Assembly: GCA_039586815.1 (NCBI GenBank)
Contig: JBDHJR010000001.1
Span: 124,001 to 188,000 of the forward strand
Length of the DNA stretch: 64,000 bases
Direction: 5' to 3'
From: WVYX01 sp039586815
GTDB lineage: Bacteria; Gemmatimonadota; Gemmatimonadetes; Gemmatimonadales; GWC2-71-9
Positions within the stretch are counted from its first letter, which is position 1; every line of letters begins with the position of its first letter. Under the pieces are notes generated by a model. That model did no database searches. It had not been told where the DNA came from and worked only from the letters and a program-made list of their open reading frames with translations. This document shows positions 52,350 through 61,073 of this stretch, piece after piece. Position numbers and translations under genes: made by a program.

Positions 52350-52462
52350 TGCACGGACTCCGGACTGGGGTACCTCAGCAGAACGGTCTCGGGCCGCGTG
52401 CGGTTTCGTTCACCAGCCGCGACGCTGCGAAACCCCGGCGCATCCACCATCGTAGAGGCCCC

Positions 52463-54856
52463 ATGGGACCCCATATGAGGGAACTCGGCGCTCGCGCCCG
52501 CGCGATCCTGCGGCGCCAGCCGAAATCCGCGGTCGCCCTGGCCGCGTTGCTGCTCATCATTCTCGGTGGGAGCGCAGCCGTCGCGCTGGAGGCGCTCGTA
52601 CGCGCGCGTCTCGACGACGACATCCTCCGGGCGCCCACGAGGTTCTACGCCCGCCCACTGGTGTTCCAGCCTGGAATGACACTGGACCCCATGCGCGTCG
52701 AGCAAGCACTCGGGCGCCTGGGGTACCGCCGCGTGCGCAGCCGGCGAGTCGACCCAGGCGAGTATTACCGCAGCTCATCGACGTGGATCATCGGACGCCG
52801 CGCCTTCCGTCACTACGACCGGCTCGAACCAGGCGGTGTGGCCACCGTCCGCACCGACTGGAGAGGACGAGTGCGCGACGTGAGGGACGAGGGTGGCGAG
52901 CGCATCTCGTACATCGCGCTCGAGCCGGAGCTGCTGCGCAGCACCCACGGGAGCCTGCTCGAGGAGCGCCTGCCCGTTCCGCTGGGTGACGTCCCCGAGC
53001 ACCTGGTCGATGCGATCCTCACGATCGAGGATAAGCGCTTCTTCGATCACGCCGGCCTCGACGTGCGCCGCATCGCAGGGGCAAGCCTGGCCAATCTGCG
53101 CGCCGGTCACATCGTCGAGGGCGCCAGCACCCTGACCCAGCAGCTGGCCAAGAATCTGTACCTCTCGGCCCGGCGCACCCCCACTCGCAAGCTGCGAGAG
53201 CTGGCGATGGCCGTGGTGCTCGAGGCGCGCCACTCGAAGGAGCAGATCCTCGAGGCATACGTCAACGAGGTCTACCTGGGACAGAACGGGGCGTTCGAGG
53301 TCCACGGGGTGGGACAGGCCGCCCAGCACTACTTCGGCAAGGACGTGAGCCAGCTCGAGGTCGCCGAGGCTGCGCTGCTCGCGGGGATCATCCGCGGACC
53401 GAGCCTGTACTCGCCGTTCCGCCACCCCGAGCGCGCCGCGGAGCGGCGCGATCTCGTGTTGCAGCTGATGCACCAGCGCGGTGTGCTCGACGACGATGCC
53501 CTTCGTCGCGCGCAGCGCGCGCCACTCGGGCTGCGCACGCGGCGGCAGCGTGCCCATTCGGGCCGTTACTTCGTGGACTACGTGGCACAGCAGCTCCGGG
53601 TGCGCCACGGAGCCGCCGTGCTCACGCAGGGGCACTCTGTGTTCACCACGCTCGACGCGGGGCTGCAGCAGAGCGCCGAACTGGCGGTTCGGGAAGGACT
53701 CGCGCGGCTGGAGGCGGAGGCACCCTACCTGTCCGAAGGTGCGCCGTTGCAGGCGGCGCTGATCGCGCTCGACCCGCGTACCGGAGAGATCCTCGCCATG
53801 GTCGGGGGTCGCGACTACGGGGCATCGCAGTTCAACCGTGCCGCGCAGGCGCGGCGTCAGCCCGGAAGCGCGTTCAAGCCCATCGTCGCTCTCACCGCCC
53901 TCGCGCGGCAACGAGAGGAGGACGAGCGGGACCGGCCGGGGTTCACCTTGGCCTCCGTGCTCGACGACGAGCCACTATCGGTGGAGACGCCGGCGGGACT
54001 CTGGCAACCCACCAACTACGACGGTCGCTTCCGCGGCCAGCTCACTCTGCGCGAGGCGCTGGAGCGGTCGCTCAACGTGCCGTTCGCCCGGCTGGGGCTT
54101 GCGGTGGGTGCGGACCGCATTGTACAGACCGCCCGCCGCCTCGGCATCGAGAGCAAGCTCAAGCCGTACCCCAGCATCGCGCTCGGCGCCTTCGAGCTCA
54201 CACCGCTGGAGCTGACCCGCGCGTACGGAGTCCTGGCGGCGGAGGGTTACCGGGCGGAAACCCACGCCACCCTGGGCGTGCTGACGCCCGCAAGTGAGAT
54301 CCTCGAGCGGCAGGAACTGGAGCGCGAGCGGGCGTACACTGCCGCCGAGGCATACCTGGTAACCTCCGCACTGAGAGGCGCCGTGGAGCGCGGCACCGGA
54401 CGCGGAATGCGGGCCTTCGGGTTCCGCGGCACCGTCGCCGCGAAGTCGGGCACGACGAACGATTTTCGCGACGCGTGGTTCGTCGGCTACACCCCGGCGC
54501 TCGTAGTCGGCGTCTGGGTGGGGTTCGACGACGGGCGCAGCATCGGACTCCCCGGCTCGCGGGCTGCGCTCCCGATCTTCGCCCGCTTTCTGAGAGACGC
54601 TCCCGACGTCTACGGCGACGTCCGGTTCCAGCGCCCCCAGGGTCTCGAAACCGTGGACGTCGATCGCATCTCGGGGCTCAGGGCCGGGTGGGGCTGTCGC
54701 GGAGAGCCCGAGGTGTTCCTGCTCGGCACTGCGCCGCAGGAGTCCTGCTCGCGGTACCGGTTTGCGGAGTGGTACGGCAGCGCACGTGATCTTGCGCGCA
54801 GCTATGGCGCGCGGCTGCGCGAGCTGCGGCGCAATTCACGTCGGGGAGGCAACTAG
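52463..54856 (+). CDS. Class A penicillin-binding protein (bifunctional transglycosylase/transpeptidase)
   Basis: The 797-residue protein has one membrane anchor (residues about 20-42). A UB2H-like region lies ahead of the GT51 glycosyltransferase (ILTIEDKRFFDHAG near residue 188, GASTLTQQLAKN). The transpeptidase carries SXXK as GSAFK near 467, an SxN-type motif as SLN near 540 and KSGTT near 660. The plan matches PBP1b-type enzymes that polymerise and cross-link peptidoglycan. The frame is open to 52349; the ATG at 52463 has a GAGG site nearby, and a second ATG at 52475 is possible. Confidence 0.94.
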   Translation: MGPHMRELGARARAILRRQPKSAVALAALLLIILGGSAAVALEALVRARLDDDILRAPTRFYARPLVFQPGMTLDPMRVEQALGRLGYRRVRSRRVDPGEYYRSSSTWIIGRRAFRHYDRLEPGGVATVRTDWRGRVRDVRDEGGERISYIALEPELLRSTHGSLLEERLPVPLGDVPEHLVDAILTIEDKRFFDHAGLDVRRIAGASLANLRAGHIVEGASTLTQQLAKNLYLSARRTPTRKLRELAMAVVLEARHSKEQILEAYVNEVYLGQNGAFEVHGVGQAAQHYFGKDVSQLEVAEAALLAGIIRGPSLYSPFRHPERAAERRDLVLQLMHQRGVLDDDALRRAQRAPLGLRTRRQRAHSGRYFVDYVAQQLRVRHGAAVLTQGHSVFTTLDAGLQQSAELAVREGLARLEAEAPYLSEGAPLQAALIALDPRTGEILAMVGGRDYGASQFNRAAQARRQPGSAFKPIVALTALARQREEDERDRPGFTLASVLDDEPLSVETPAGLWQPTNYDGRFRGQLTLREALERSLNVPFARLGLAVGADRIVQTARRLGIESKLKPYPSIALGAFELTPLELTRAYGVLAAEGYRAETHATLGVLTPASEILERQELERERAYTAAEAYLVTSALRGAVERGTGRGMRAFGFRGTVAAKSGTTNDFRDAWFVGYTPALVVGVWVGFDDGRSIGLPGSRAALPIFARFLRDAPDVYGDVRFQRPQGLETVDVDRISGLRAGWGCRGEPEVFLLGTAPQESCSRYRFAEWYGSARDLARSYGARLRELRRNSRRGGN

Positions 54857-54970
54857 CGCTTGACGCCGGCCAATCTCGGGTAGTAGTTGGAGGCCTATCC
54901 GAACCCCGAGCGCCGGAGCCAGCGACGTGCCGCGACCACCGCGACACAGCAACTTCTACCCCAAGGTGCG

Positions 54971-56224
54971 GTGAGGGCCCTCAGGCCGCTCCTGCTGCTG
55001 GTCCTGCTGCCGGCGGCAGGCGCCGCGCAGCAAGCGGAGACGCCGCCCGATGGCTCGAGCATATCCATCGCGCTCGTCACCATGGGGCCGGGTGCGCAGG
55101 TGTGGGAGCGGTTCGGCCACAACGCGCTGTGGGTGCGCGATACGGTGAGCGGCTTCGACCGGGTGTACAACTACGGCATGTTCAGCTTCCAGCAGGAGCG
55201 CTACGTGCAGCGGTTCCTACAGGGCCTGCTGGAATACTGGATGATGGGTTTCGAGTCGCCGCAGCACTTCGCCGCCTACGTGGCGGCCGATCGATCCCTC
55301 TGGATCCAGGAGCTCAACCTCACTCCCGAACAGCGCGCGGAGCTGGCCGTCTTTCTCCGCTGGAATGACACACCGGAAAACCGCTACTACCGCTACGACT
55401 ACTATCTCGACAACTGCTCCACCCGCATCCGCGATGCAATCGACCAGGTGCTGGGAGGCCGCATCCGAGAGCTAACAGCGAACGTGGAGTCGGGCACCAC
55501 GTTCCGGTTCCACACACAGCGGCTCACGGCGGTGGACGTCGCCGCATCCACCGGCCTGCTGCTCGCGCTCGGACCGTACGTGGACCGTCCCATCTCAGTA
55601 TGGGAGGAAATGTTCATACCGCTGAAGCTGCGGGAGCACGTGCGTAGCATTACCGTGCTCGACGCCGAGGGGCGCGAGGTGCCCCTGGTGAGCGCCGAGT
55701 ACACGCTCTACCAGAGCACCGCCGAGCCGGAGCGCGATGCCCCGCCCTTCCGAACACACTGGTATCTCCTTATCGGGCTCGTGCTGGCAGCAGCGATGGT
55801 TGCGGGCGGGCTGCGATCCGATGCTTCCCGAGCGGCTGCAGTCGCGTCGGTCTCAGTCGCCGGAGCGTGGGCGTTCGCGGCGGGTATCGCCGGCTTAGTG
55901 CTTACCGGCCTCTGGTTCTTCACCGACCACGCGTCGGCATACTGGAACGAGAACCTGTTCTTCTACAATCCGCTGGCGCTGCCGCTGGTGGTTCTCATCC
56001 CGGCCATGCTGTGGCGGGCGCGCTGGGCGGCTCGACCCGCCGTGGTGCTCGCGCTGGTGGTCGCAGGCCTCACCGCCGTCGGCCTGTTGCTCCAGCCACT
56101 ACTCCCACAAGTGAACCGCGACTTGGTAGCCCTGGCCACGCCGCCCAACCTGGCGCTGGCATGGTTGGCACTACGCAAAGGCCCCGGCAGTGCCGGGGCC
56201 TTCAGCTCAGAGCCACCGCGCTAG
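54971..56224 (+). CDS. DUF4105 domain membrane protein
   Basis: From the GTG at 54971 the product is 417 residues: signal peptide (LRPLLLLVLLPAAGAAQQ), then the DUF4105 domain with TMGPGAQVWERFGHNALWVRD and a YYLDNCSTRIRDAID segment bearing a conserved cysteine near residue 155. About four C-terminal membrane helices follow. The NCST motif recalls NlpC/P60-related lipid-acting folds, so an envelope hydrolase or acyltransferase is possible but unproven. The frame is open to 54887; a TTGACG box at 54860 suggests transcription starts near there, favouring the later start. Confidence 0.82.
   Translation: MRALRPLLLLVLLPAAGAAQQAETPPDGSSISIALVTMGPGAQVWERFGHNALWVRDTVSGFDRVYNYGMFSFQQERYVQRFLQGLLEYWMMGFESPQHFAAYVAADRSLWIQELNLTPEQRAELAVFLRWNDTPENRYYRYDYYLDNCSTRIRDAIDQVLGGRIRELTANVESGTTFRFHTQRLTAVDVAASTGLLLALGPYVDRPISVWEEMFIPLKLREHVRSITVLDAEGREVPLVSAEYTLYQSTAEPERDAPPFRTHWYLLIGLVLAAAMVAGGLRSDASRAAAVASVSVAGAWAFAAGIAGLVLTGLWFFTDHASAYWNENLFFYNPLALPLVVLIPAMLWRARWAARPAVVLALVVAGLTAVGLLLQPLLPQVNRDLVALATPPNLALAWLALRKGPGSAGAFSSEPPR
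56178..56202. terminator. Bidirectional terminator hairpin between convergent genes
   Basis: AAGGCCCCGGC (56178-56188) pairs perfectly with GCCGGGGCCTT (56192-56202) around a three-base AGT loop, and both ends are AA/TT. It overlaps the last codons of the DUF4105 gene and lies 18 bases from the end of the convergent solute-binding gene. Confidence 0.75.
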
Positions 56225-57039
56225 GGCAGCGCGGCGATCCAGGACCCGTCCTCCATCCACTTCTCGCGTAGCAGCTCGAGTATGCCGGTGCCCCGCATCG
56301 CCCGGTAGTAGTTCTCGACCACGTTGCGGAACTGCAGGTCGCCCTTGGGCAGGGCCATCCCGATCGGTTCGATCGTCAGCGGCTCATCCAGCGTCAGCAG
56401 GCCGGCATCGGGATAGCGCAGCACCGTCAGCAGACAGATCGGCATGTCGGCCACCATGGCGTCCACTTCGTCCGACAGCACCATCTGCACGCCGGCATCG
56501 TAGTCCTCCACCGCTGTGAACTGGGCGGCGGGCAGGTGACGCTCGATGAAGCGCTGGCTGGTGGAGTTCCTCAGGGCGGCCAGCTTGAGGTTGGCCTGAT
56601 CGAAGTCCTCGGTCTCGTCGATCATCGACAAGGACCGGGAGTTGGTGAGGATCGACATACCTGAGAGCATGTAGGGACCCACGAAGGAGACCCGTTGCGA
56701 CCGCTCCGCGGTGATCGTCATTCCAGAGATCACCATGTCGACCTCGCCGGCCTCCAGCGCATTCAGCAGCTCGCCGAACGGCCGCGTCACAATGGTCAAC
56801 TCGACGTCCATGGCAGACGCCAGCACCGCCGCGACATCCATGTCGATCCCGATCAGGTCGCCCGAGCGGGCGCGCACGTTGAAGGGCGGCTGATTGCCGG
56901 ACATGCCGACCCGCAACTCGCCGGTCTGGACCACCCGGTCCAGCACGGGGGATTCCTGCGCGGCGCCGGTGTCGGCACTCGCGAGCAGACCGCTCACGAG
57001 GAACAGGGTCAGGACGATGATTCGATGTACTCGCTGCAT
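56221..57039 (-). CDS. Amino-acid-type ABC transporter substrate-binding protein
   Basis: The 272-residue protein has a signal peptide (residues 1-27) and an SBP_bac_3 domain with GELRVGMSGNQPPFNV, IGIDMDVAAVLASAMD and FGELLNALEAGEVDMVISGMTIT. It would deliver an amino acid or similar polar ligand. No permease or ATPase genes are beside it, so its partner is encoded elsewhere or it works as a sensor input domain. The ATG at 57039 with a GGAG site is preferred over the GTG at 57048. A promoter with a 95-base leader lies upstream. Confidence 0.9.
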   Translation of the reverse strand: MQRVHRIIVLTLFLVSGLLASADTGAAQESPVLDRVVQTGELRVGMSGNQPPFNVRARSGDLIGIDMDVAAVLASAMDVELTIVTRPFGELLNALEAGEVDMVISGMTITAERSQRVSFVGPYMLSGMSILTNSRSLSMIDETEDFDQANLKLAALRNSTSQRFIERHLPAAQFTAVEDYDAGVQMVLSDEVDAMVADMPICLLTVLRYPDAGLLTLDEPLTIEPIGMALPKGDLQFRNVVENYYRAMRGTGILELLREKWMEDGSWIAALP

Positions 57040-57097
57040 TAAACTCACTCCCGCGTGGTATTGGGAACCTCCCCGCCTTCACCTATCCCCGGAGCAA

Positions 57098-57111
57098 ATG
57101 GCTCGAGCCAT
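57098..57111. promoter_or_regulatory. 14-base perfect palindrome in the leader of the solute-binding gene
   Basis: ATGGCTCGAGCCAT reads the same on both strands. It lies about 25-36 bases after the predicted transcription start of the solute-binding gene, where a repressor could block transcription or the RNA could fold. Confidence 0.4.
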
Positions 57112-57140
57112 GTCCTGGAAGCCGCTCCGTGCGGCGACGT

Positions 57141-57168
57141 ATAGTAACCCGGGGCCCGGTTATCTCAA
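57141..57168 (-). promoter_or_regulatory. Promoter of the solute-binding protein gene
   Basis: On the minus strand TTGAGA (57168-57163) and TACTAT (57146-57141) are 16 bases apart, with a GC-rich inverted repeat in the spacer. Transcription would start near 57134, giving a leader of about 95 bases. Confidence 0.6.
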
Positions 57169-57355
57169 CCCGCGCTCTCGACTCGTAATTTCCGACCGAT
57201 ATGCAGGGACGTAAGTGGTTGTCGCACCATATTATACACTACTGACCCGAGAGGCTGATCGTTGGGCGATTACTCGTGAGTCCCGTCACTGTGAAACCAC
57301 TGCCGCCTCGCCAACGTCCCGGGGTGCGCCCGGCCCATAACCCTTAGACGCGGGG

Positions 57356-58948
57356 ATGTCAGTGGCCGTCACACCGCTGTTGCTGGTTTCGATCGCCGTG
57401 CTGCTCACTGCGGCCGGGTGGTGCATCTACCTGCTGTTCCGGCTGCACGATCGGCAGCTCGCGGTGCTTGGCACGGTGCTGGGAGTGGTGGCCGTCGTCG
57501 GGACTATCGTCGTGCTGGCACCGGGACTGTCGCGCGGGCTCGAGCTGGCTGTGCACGCCGTGGACATCGCCACCCTCGGTGTGAGCGTACTGGCACTCGT
57601 CACGGTGGTCGTTCTGAGCCGCACCATGGCGAGCACGGGCCTGTCGGGTGACGCGCTCTACGACCCCGCAACCGGGCTGCCCAACCGGGCCTCTTTCCTC
57701 AATCTGTTGGAGCGCTCCACGCGACGCGCGCAGCGGCAACAGCCACCGAGTCTCTCGGTACTGGTGGTAGGACTCGACCGGTTCAAGCTGATCAACGAGA
57801 CCCTGGGGCACGCTGCCGGCGACCAGGTGCTGGTCGCAGTGGCGCGCCGCTTGCTCACCTGTCTGCGTCCCGGAGACGTGGTGGCCCGCATGGGCGGGGA
57901 CGAGTTCGGCATTCTGCTACATCAGATAAGAGACAGCAGCGACGCAATCCGCGTCGCGGAGCGCGTGCAAGCCGTGCTCAAGACGCCCTACGGGCTGGGC
58001 GACCAGGAGCTCCCCATCACCGCGAGCATCGGCATCGTTACCGACGAGAACTCGTACGACGCGGGCACGCTGGTGCGGGACGCGGGTACAGCAATGGACC
58101 GCGCCAAGGCGCACGGCAAGGACCGCTACGAGCTGTTCGACGAAACGATGCACGCCCGGGCGCTGGCGTTGATCCGGCTCGAGACCGATTTGCGGCTGGC
58201 CATCGACCACAACCAATTACGACTCTACTTCCAGCCGGTCGTGTCGCTCGAGAGCAGCCGGATAACGGGTTTCGAAGCCCTGGTGCGCTGGGACCACCCG
58301 GTGCAGGGGCTGCTCCAACCCAGCCACTTCATTCCCCTCGCCGAGGAGAGCGGCCTCATCATTCCGCTCGGCTGGTGGGTGTTGGAAGAGGCCTGCCGCC
58401 AGATGTCGAAGTGGCTCGCGCAGTTCACCGACATGCCGGAGCTCTCAGTCAGCGTGAACCTCTCGCCCAAGCAGTTCCAGCAGAGCCATCTCGTGGAGCG
58501 GGTGAAGGAGACGGTGGAGCGTAGCGGGTTCGACTTCCACCGTCTCCGCTTCGAGATCACCGAGGGCGTCCTGATGGAGGAGGTCGACATCAGCGTGGAG
58601 ACGATCAACCAGCTGCGCTCACTCGGCATCCAGGTGAACATCGACGACTTTGGGACGGGATATTCCTCACTGAGCTACCTGCAGCAACTCCCGATCGACA
58701 CGCTGAAGATCGACCGCTCCTTCGTGAGCGACCTCGACGTTGCAGGCCAGAAGCCCCAGGTGATCCAGGCCATCGTGGGCCTCGCGCGCGACCTCGGTAT
58801 CAGCGTGGTGGCCGAGGGCGTCGAGACGCCGGAACAGTCGGCACGCCTCAAGTTCCTCAAGTGCGACGAGGGACAGGGCTTCCTGTACTCCGAGCCGGTG
58901 GACGGGGAGACCGCGACGCAACTGCTGGAGGCACAGGCCGACCAGTAA
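57356..58948 (+). CDS. Membrane-bound GGDEF-EAL protein (cyclic di-GMP turnover)
   Basis: The 530-residue protein has about three N-terminal membrane helices (residues 1-90) with no large sensor domain, then a diguanylate cyclase domain with ARMGGDEFGIL near residue 179. An RxxD product-inhibition site (RPGD) lies five residues before it. The phosphodiesterase domain has FEALVRW near residue 307, DDFGTGYSS and EGVETPEQ, with the catalytic motifs apparently intact. Both activities look possible, so net direction cannot be told from sequence. A single gene, downstream of a regulator-rich gap. Confidence 0.93.
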   Translation: MSVAVTPLLLVSIAVLLTAAGWCIYLLFRLHDRQLAVLGTVLGVVAVVGTIVVLAPGLSRGLELAVHAVDIATLGVSVLALVTVVVLSRTMASTGLSGDALYDPATGLPNRASFLNLLERSTRRAQRQQPPSLSVLVVGLDRFKLINETLGHAAGDQVLVAVARRLLTCLRPGDVVARMGGDEFGILLHQIRDSSDAIRVAERVQAVLKTPYGLGDQELPITASIGIVTDENSYDAGTLVRDAGTAMDRAKAHGKDRYELFDETMHARALALIRLETDLRLAIDHNQLRLYFQPVVSLESSRITGFEALVRWDHPVQGLLQPSHFIPLAEESGLIIPLGWWVLEEACRQMSKWLAQFTDMPELSVSVNLSPKQFQQSHLVERVKETVERSGFDFHRLRFEITEGVLMEEVDISVETINQLRSLGIQVNIDDFGTGYSSLSYLQQLPIDTLKIDRSFVSDLDVAGQKPQVIQAIVGLARDLGISVVAEGVETPEQSARLKFLKCDEGQGFLYSEPVDGETATQLLEAQADQ

Positions 58949-58991
58949 GGCGCCTACCACTTCATCTCTTTGTTTTGCAGTGACTTGGGTG

Positions 58992-59312
58992 CTATGCCGA
59001 CCTTGGCTCAGGTCGCCGCCCGGTCTCGAACAGCCCCCACTGGTAGGGGCACTCGGCGTCCCCTTCGGGGCGCACGCGGTTGGCTCGGCGCCGGCAGGCC
59101 GGACACTCGAGATCGAGGTCGATCACCCGCCAGTCGTTCCCCCTGGGCAGCCGGTCGAACTCGCGTACGATGGTTCCGTTGTGACTCGTATGCTCGGCGC
59201 GAGACGCCATGACCCGCATGACAGCCCCATCGCGCGGACAACGAATGAAGCCGATATCATCGGCTGCCTGTCGAGCGATCTTGTGGGTCCCAAGGACGCT
59301 ATAGTCGGGCAT
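58992..59312 (-). CDS. Small zinc-ribbon protein
   Basis: The 106-residue product has a CPRDG motif near residue 25 and a CPACRRR motif near residue 70 with a further CPYQ near 90, suggesting one or two metal-binding ribbons. No family is recognised. No strong ribosome site precedes the ATG, so expression is uncertain, but the cysteine spacing supports a real gene. Confidence 0.55.
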   Translation of the reverse strand: MPDYSVLGTHKIARQAADDIGFIRCPRDGAVMRVMASRAEHTSHNGTIVREFDRLPRGNDWRVIDLDLECPACRRRANRVRPEGDAECPYQWGLFETGRRPEPRSA

Positions 59313-59599
59313 TTCAGGGCACTGGACTTCCTTGGCTGTTGCGGACGCGTGGTCGGGGGGGAGGGTACCTGACCACCAAGGAGGTGGCTCAAGCTACGCA
59401 GCACACCGCGAGCCGCAAGCGCCGTTGTTTCTTCGGCGTCGCACCCACCGTGTGCGTCCCGTGTGGAGCGCATAGCAGAGTGTCCGTGCCGCGTGACGCA
59501 GGTTTCCCACGCTGTGTGGATTTGTGGAGACCACTTCTCCGCAGCACAGTCGCGACGCTGGAACCCGGTTGCCCGCGGCACCGTATCAGCAGTGTGACC

Positions 59600-60208
59600 A
59601 TGCGAGCCGCCAATGCGCTCTCCGTGGCGCTGCTCCTAGCGAGCGGAGCCTGCACCACGGCAACCGAGCCGGTGGCGGACGCGGTGCATTTTCCACTGCG
59701 CACTTGGGTACTGGCACAGGACTTCGGCGCGTGGAACACCTCGCGGGACGGCTACCACCTGGCCGAAGACGTGATGGCCGAGGGCGGCGACTCGGTATTC
59801 GCCATCGCGGCGGGAGTCGTCCGGGCCGTGATCCTGAACAATGAGGCGCGTGGCTACGGAGGGATCGTGCTCATCGAGCACCCCTTCGGAGGAGAAACCG
59901 TGACGGGACTATACGGTCACCTCTCCACTCGGCGCGGGACGGCGGTGGACGTAGATCAGGTCGTGGCGCCGGGCGACCTCGTAGCCTTCATTGCCGATGA
60001 CGACGAGGACGGGGGCACCTGGAGGCCGCATCTGCACTTCGGCATCCGCGAGGGTGCCTACGACCGCGAGTCGCGGATCTGCGGAGTATGGCTCTATGTG
60101 GGCTACACGCGCGATTGTCTCGATGCCACGCACGACCAGCAGCGCGACCAGTGGCACGATCCAAGCGATTTTCTCACGGCCAGCGGCGCCGTGATGCCGG
60201 GGCCGTAG
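59600..60208 (+). CDS. M23 family peptidase lipoprotein (LytM-like)
   Basis: The 202-residue protein has a lipoprotein signal (ALLLASGAC, cysteine at residue 18) and the M23 fold with the zinc motifs GYHLAEDV (HxxxD), LYGHLS and HLHFG. That points to a peptidoglycan endopeptidase or its envelope-activating homologue. The frame is open to 59339, but that stretch has no RBS and the ATG at 59600 gives a lipobox. The preceding 287 bases hold no other gene I can support. Confidence 0.9.
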   Translation: MRAANALSVALLLASGACTTATEPVADAVHFPLRTWVLAQDFGAWNTSRDGYHLAEDVMAEGGDSVFAIAAGVVRAVILNNEARGYGGIVLIEHPFGGETVTGLYGHLSTRRGTAVDVDQVVAPGDLVAFIADDDEDGGTWRPHLHFGIREGAYDRESRICGVWLYVGYTRDCLDATHDQQRDQWHDPSDFLTASGAVMPGP

Positions 60209-60209
60209 A

Positions 60210-60290
60210 GTGCTCTTCTACCTCGGCCTGGCGCTGGTCGCCTTCCTGCTGTGGCGGTTACTGCTCATTGCGTGGGACAAATGGGAATGA
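60210..60290 (+). CDS. Candidate 26-residue single-helix membrane peptide
   Basis: Starting with GTG one base after the M23 stop, a 26-residue frame reads VLFYLGLALVAFLLWRLLLIAWDKWE in its core, a single hydrophobic helix with a charged C-terminal DKWE tail. It has no clear Shine-Dalgarno site and would depend on coupling to the M23 gene. Short membrane peptides next to envelope proteases can act as regulators, but chance is possible. Confidence 0.35.
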   Translation: MLFYLGLALVAFLLWRLLLIAWDKWE

Positions 60291-60317
60291 GTAGCTGGCC
60301 GGGTCGAGCGCCCGGCG

Positions 60318-61073
60318 CTACACCGCCGCCGCGCGCAAGGCGGACATGGCATTCCGCTTGAGCTTGCCGACCGCTTCGATGGAAAGCTCCATCTGGTACG
60401 CGATGTGATCCTCCATCAGACCCGTCACGTAGGTGAGCCGCAGAACGTTCTTCTGGGCGTCGCTGAGCTGGGTTCCCGCTTTCTCGCACAGCCAGACGGT
60501 GTTGAGGCTCTCCATCGCCAAGAGGCGGGTCTCCGCAAAGAACCGCTCCGGCGAGGGGGGCTCGAACCCCGGCGCCGGGCGGCGGCGGGCCGACGCAGGC
60601 GCATCGACTTCCGTAAGAACGTCGCTCTTGTACTCCTGTATCCAGCGCTGCTGCGCCTGCTTCCATACGTTGGGGGCAGTGCTCTTCATGGGTGAGCGCA
60701 TGACCGCAAGCCACACGGCCTGCTCGCCGAGGAGCTCCTTGATTCGATCCTCGGAGGTCCCGCGGTTCCGCGCCTCGGCGGCCGTGGCCTCCTGCAGGTC
60801 GCTAAGCCACTTGCGGCGCTGGTCCCCATCCTCGTTGAGGCCGTGGAACGGGAACCAGCGGCTGCGCAGCCGCTTGGCCGCCTCGACCGCCTCTTCCTTG
60901 GAAGCCGCCGTGAGCACCACCCGCGCCTCCCGCAAAATCGGGTCCTGCGCGATCCGCGCCTGGAGTCCGGGAGACGTCTGCATCTCCGGGAGCACCTTGT
61001 CACGCCATCGTATCTCCGCCTCGGTGATCACCGAGGCGAACTGAACCGTTCCTCGAAGCTTGGAGTCGTTCAT
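60318..61073 (-). CDS. Protein with sigma-70 region 4-like helix-turn-helix, function unknown
   Basis: The 251-residue protein ends in LSDAQKNVLRLTYVTGLMEDHIAYQMELSIEAVGKLKRN, laid out like a sigma-70 region 4 helix-turn-helix. The first 190 residues are helical and charged, with no recognised sigma region 2. It could be an ECF-like regulator or an RNA-polymerase-binding adaptor; both are inference. The ATG at 61073 overlaps the start of the divergent methyltransferase gene by two bases. Confidence 0.65.
   Translation of the reverse strand: MNDSKLRGTVQFASVITEAEIRWRDKVLPEMQTSPGLQARIAQDPILREARVVLTAASKEEAVEAAKRLRSRWFPFHGLNEDGDQRRKWLSDLQEATAAEARNRGTSEDRIKELLGEQAVWLAVMRSPMKSTAPNVWKQAQQRWIQEYKSDVLTEVDAPASARRRPAPGFEPPSPERFFAETRLLAMESLNTVWLCEKAGTQLSDAQKNVLRLTYVTGLMEDHIAYQMELSIEAVGKLKRNAMSALRAAAV

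Larger units (their letters stand above)
57040..57355. other. 316-base divergent regulatory region
   Basis: No gene is supported here. It holds the promoter and palindrome listed separately, a nearly perfect hairpin TAACC...GGTTA at 57145-57162 in the promoter spacer, and a consensus TATAAT on the minus strand at 57236-57231 without a good -35 partner. The plus-strand promoter for the GGDEF-EAL gene is not obvious. Confidence 0.5.
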
